A DNA stretch of 64,000 nt from positions 257,988,245-258,052,244 of the forward strand of contig OY282559.1 of assembly GCA_958295665.1 (NCBI GenBank), read 5' to 3'. Under the pieces are notes generated by a model. That model did not search any database. It was not told the origin of the DNA and saw only the letters and a list, made by a program, of their open reading frames with translations. Below are positions 62,247-64,000 of this stretch, piece by piece. The position numbers were made by a program, and so were the translations under genes. How positions within the stretch are numbered: the stretch's first letter is position 1; the number at the start of each line of letters is the position of its first letter. This stretch comes from Tipula vernalis. Lineage: Eukaryota > Arthropoda > Insecta > Diptera > Tipulidae.

Positions 62247-64000
62247 GTAATATACCGTAACAAAAAAAAAAAATTGAAAATTTATGTTTTAAAAATTTAA
62301 TTAAATATTTAAAGTTTTTTCTCTGCGTCTTCGTCTTCTTCCTCATCCTCACTGGTTGTTTGTGTTCATTGTGTTCAGTACACATTTTCTATTTTAAAAT
62401 ATCTTACATAAATAAAAAAATAGCTATTCACACAAATAACCAACAAAAAAAAAAAAAAAAATTCAATTAACCATAAAAAAAATTATTAATTATATTCCAT
62501 TTTTAAATTAAAAAACAAAAGTTGTCATAAGATACTGTTACAAGTTATATTATTGACGTTCATAATTTACGGGGAATGGTGGAATAAAATTTTTCGTCTG
62601 ACTTTTATTTTTTTGACGTTTTTTTTTTTTTGAAGAGATGAAGACCCGCTTAATTTTCTGGTTTAGGAATTTTTTAAATGGGGCGTCATCTAAATGTTCA
62701 ATTAAGGGTTTAAATTTATTTCTGCTTCTTCCTCACGCATGTCATTTCCGTAACATATTTTCTTGGCGTTTTTTTAATAGAAACCTAACTGGTAATATTC
62801 TTTAGTCTTCAGTGTATATGGTAAGGTTCCTATTATAAAGAAAATATTCCGCAAGGAGTTGGTAAAGGGCCGACAACCGATTCTATCGACAACCACCGAT
62901 GATTTTCAATTTCCTTTTTAATATTTTTGATATTAAAATCATAATTAATTAGTTATATTACTTTAGTCTGTGTTTCTTTCATTTTGGGTGAAAATGAAAT
63001 ATTCAACAAGTTGGTTCAGTATAAACCAACCACATTTATTTTTCTGTGGAAGAAAGCATTCTTTCCGTACAATTTCATTTTATTTTTTATTTTTTTGTGG
63101 GTTTTTTGTGCCGTTCATGTGTTTTGCGTAGTTTTTGTAAATAATGGTTTGATGCTGGTTTCTTCATTTATGGTTACTGCGTGTCTTTTCCTTTACTTTT
63201 AACTCATTATTTTTATTATTAGAAAGAGATCGGTCCCCTCTTCGCTACACATCATCGATTACTTTATAATTTGTTAATTTATAGTCAGTGGCGGCTGCTC
63301 CTTGAATTCAATGCTTGCATTTCATACATAAAGAAATTCGGATTTTTCAATACAACAAAAAACTACAAATCAAAATTGTTTTTTGTTTGTTTCTCCTACA
63401 ACTTTTTGAACGAACCATAACAGCAGCCTCTCATCTTTTTGTCCTAGACAACAAACGTCGACAACAAACACATGCCCAATTGTATATTCGCTGTTTAAAT
63501 TGAGAAAAAAATCAATTTGAAATGTGCATGTAAGCGAGAATATTATATTAGAGGAAACTATGTTAGTTCGATTTCTTCGACCTAAACCTTGTTTTAGCAA
63601 TCTTTAGACTATAGAAGCTCTCTTTTGTGATTGTAATTTTGGTTTAATATTCAATTTTAATACTCAAATCAACCAAAAATCCAACAACAAATTTACTTTT
63701 ATGTGCAAGTTTGGTGTTTTGGGAAGTCTAGGGTCGATCAAATTGATAATTGTAAATAAAATGCATTTTCCAAAAGAGACTGAAAAAATATATTGAAACA
63801 CGATTATTCATATAACCAATTTCGAGTATAGCCGAAAAACGAATTAACTTAGAATCCTACAGTAATCTTGAAAAATCTCGAAATACTTCGTACCAGAAAT
63901 GCGGAAATGAACAATACATTTACCCAAATTCCTCAAAATCTCGAATTTTTAAAATCTCAATGCTATGCTTAATTCAACACCAAGCTAAACTCGAGTGATT
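62247..64000. other. Intron after the last visible Dop2R exon
   Basis: AT-rich with A and T runs (62260-62270, 62445-62460). Open frames at 62984-63202, 63315-63503 and 63370-63600 have no motif. No TM6-TM7 exon and no repeat family from elsewhere in the window was recognised. Confidence 0.5.

Noticed and set aside
62247..64000. Dop2R exon for TM6-TM7
   Set aside because: No CWLPFF- or NPVIY-like frame found. Open frames here are composition artefacts.

Overview
This window looks like genomic DNA from a fly (Diptera, probably a higher fly). It is AT-rich, has short introns with GT/AG ends and is dense in insect-type transposable elements. The only confidently recognised host genes are two small C-type lectins and part of a dopamine D2-like receptor very close to Drosophila Dop2R. 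No bacterial-type operon, CRISPR array, rRNA or free-standing tRNA gene was seen.

Layout. 0-5.2 kb: decayed LINE pieces, a TIR-bearing MITE (2540-2790) and a long-armed foldback element (3672-4116). 5.3-13.5 kb: an old, heavily broken BEL/Pao retrotransposon on the minus strand, split in its gag region by a younger BEL/Pao element (9207-13422) with a 5-bp target duplication GTATC. The younger element's right end is an inverted copy of its own LTR start, so both ends carry the U3 terminus. 13.9-15.4 kb: two tandem C-type lectin genes on the minus strand. 16.1-18.7 kb: a hAT-like element inside an older repeat whose uninterrupted relative lies at 28.6 kb, then another foldback. 18.86-28.21 kb: a Ty1/copia element whose 5' LTR is split by a Ty3/gypsy element of CsRn1 type (tRNA-Trp primer site, CHCC Gag motif). 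28.4-37.8 kb: satellites with 108-bp and about 177-bp periods, a decayed Tc1/mariner-group transposase, a foldback, a CR1/Jockey-type LINE on the minus strand and an element with about 370-bp inverted arms. 37.94-42.55 kb: an almost intact Jockey-type LINE (two ORFs, poly-A tail, 13-bp target duplication) whose reverse-transcriptase FADD box reads FAHD. 43-44.5 kb: a second MITE copy inside a LINE fragment, next to a tandem array of about 175 bp.

46.1-62.3 kb: five coding exons of the D2-like receptor on the plus strand, from the end of TM3 (DRY) to the start of TM6. A 14.4-kb intron splits the third cytoplasmic loop. It holds degenerate CAACTC-rich repeats, a GC-richer unidentified block, a BEL/Pao gag remnant, more 108-bp satellite, a pogo/Tigger transposase remnant, a Ty3/gypsy gag-protease fragment, large palindromes and a small MITE. 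TM1-3 and TM6-7 exons lie outside the window or were not recognised.

The genes do not form one pathway. The lectins would be secreted sugar-recognition proteins and Dop2R an inhibitory amine receptor. The main story is layered transposon insertion, which can be ordered from target-site duplications and split reading frames. I found no wholly new system; the most unusual structure is the U3-to-U3 BEL/Pao element.
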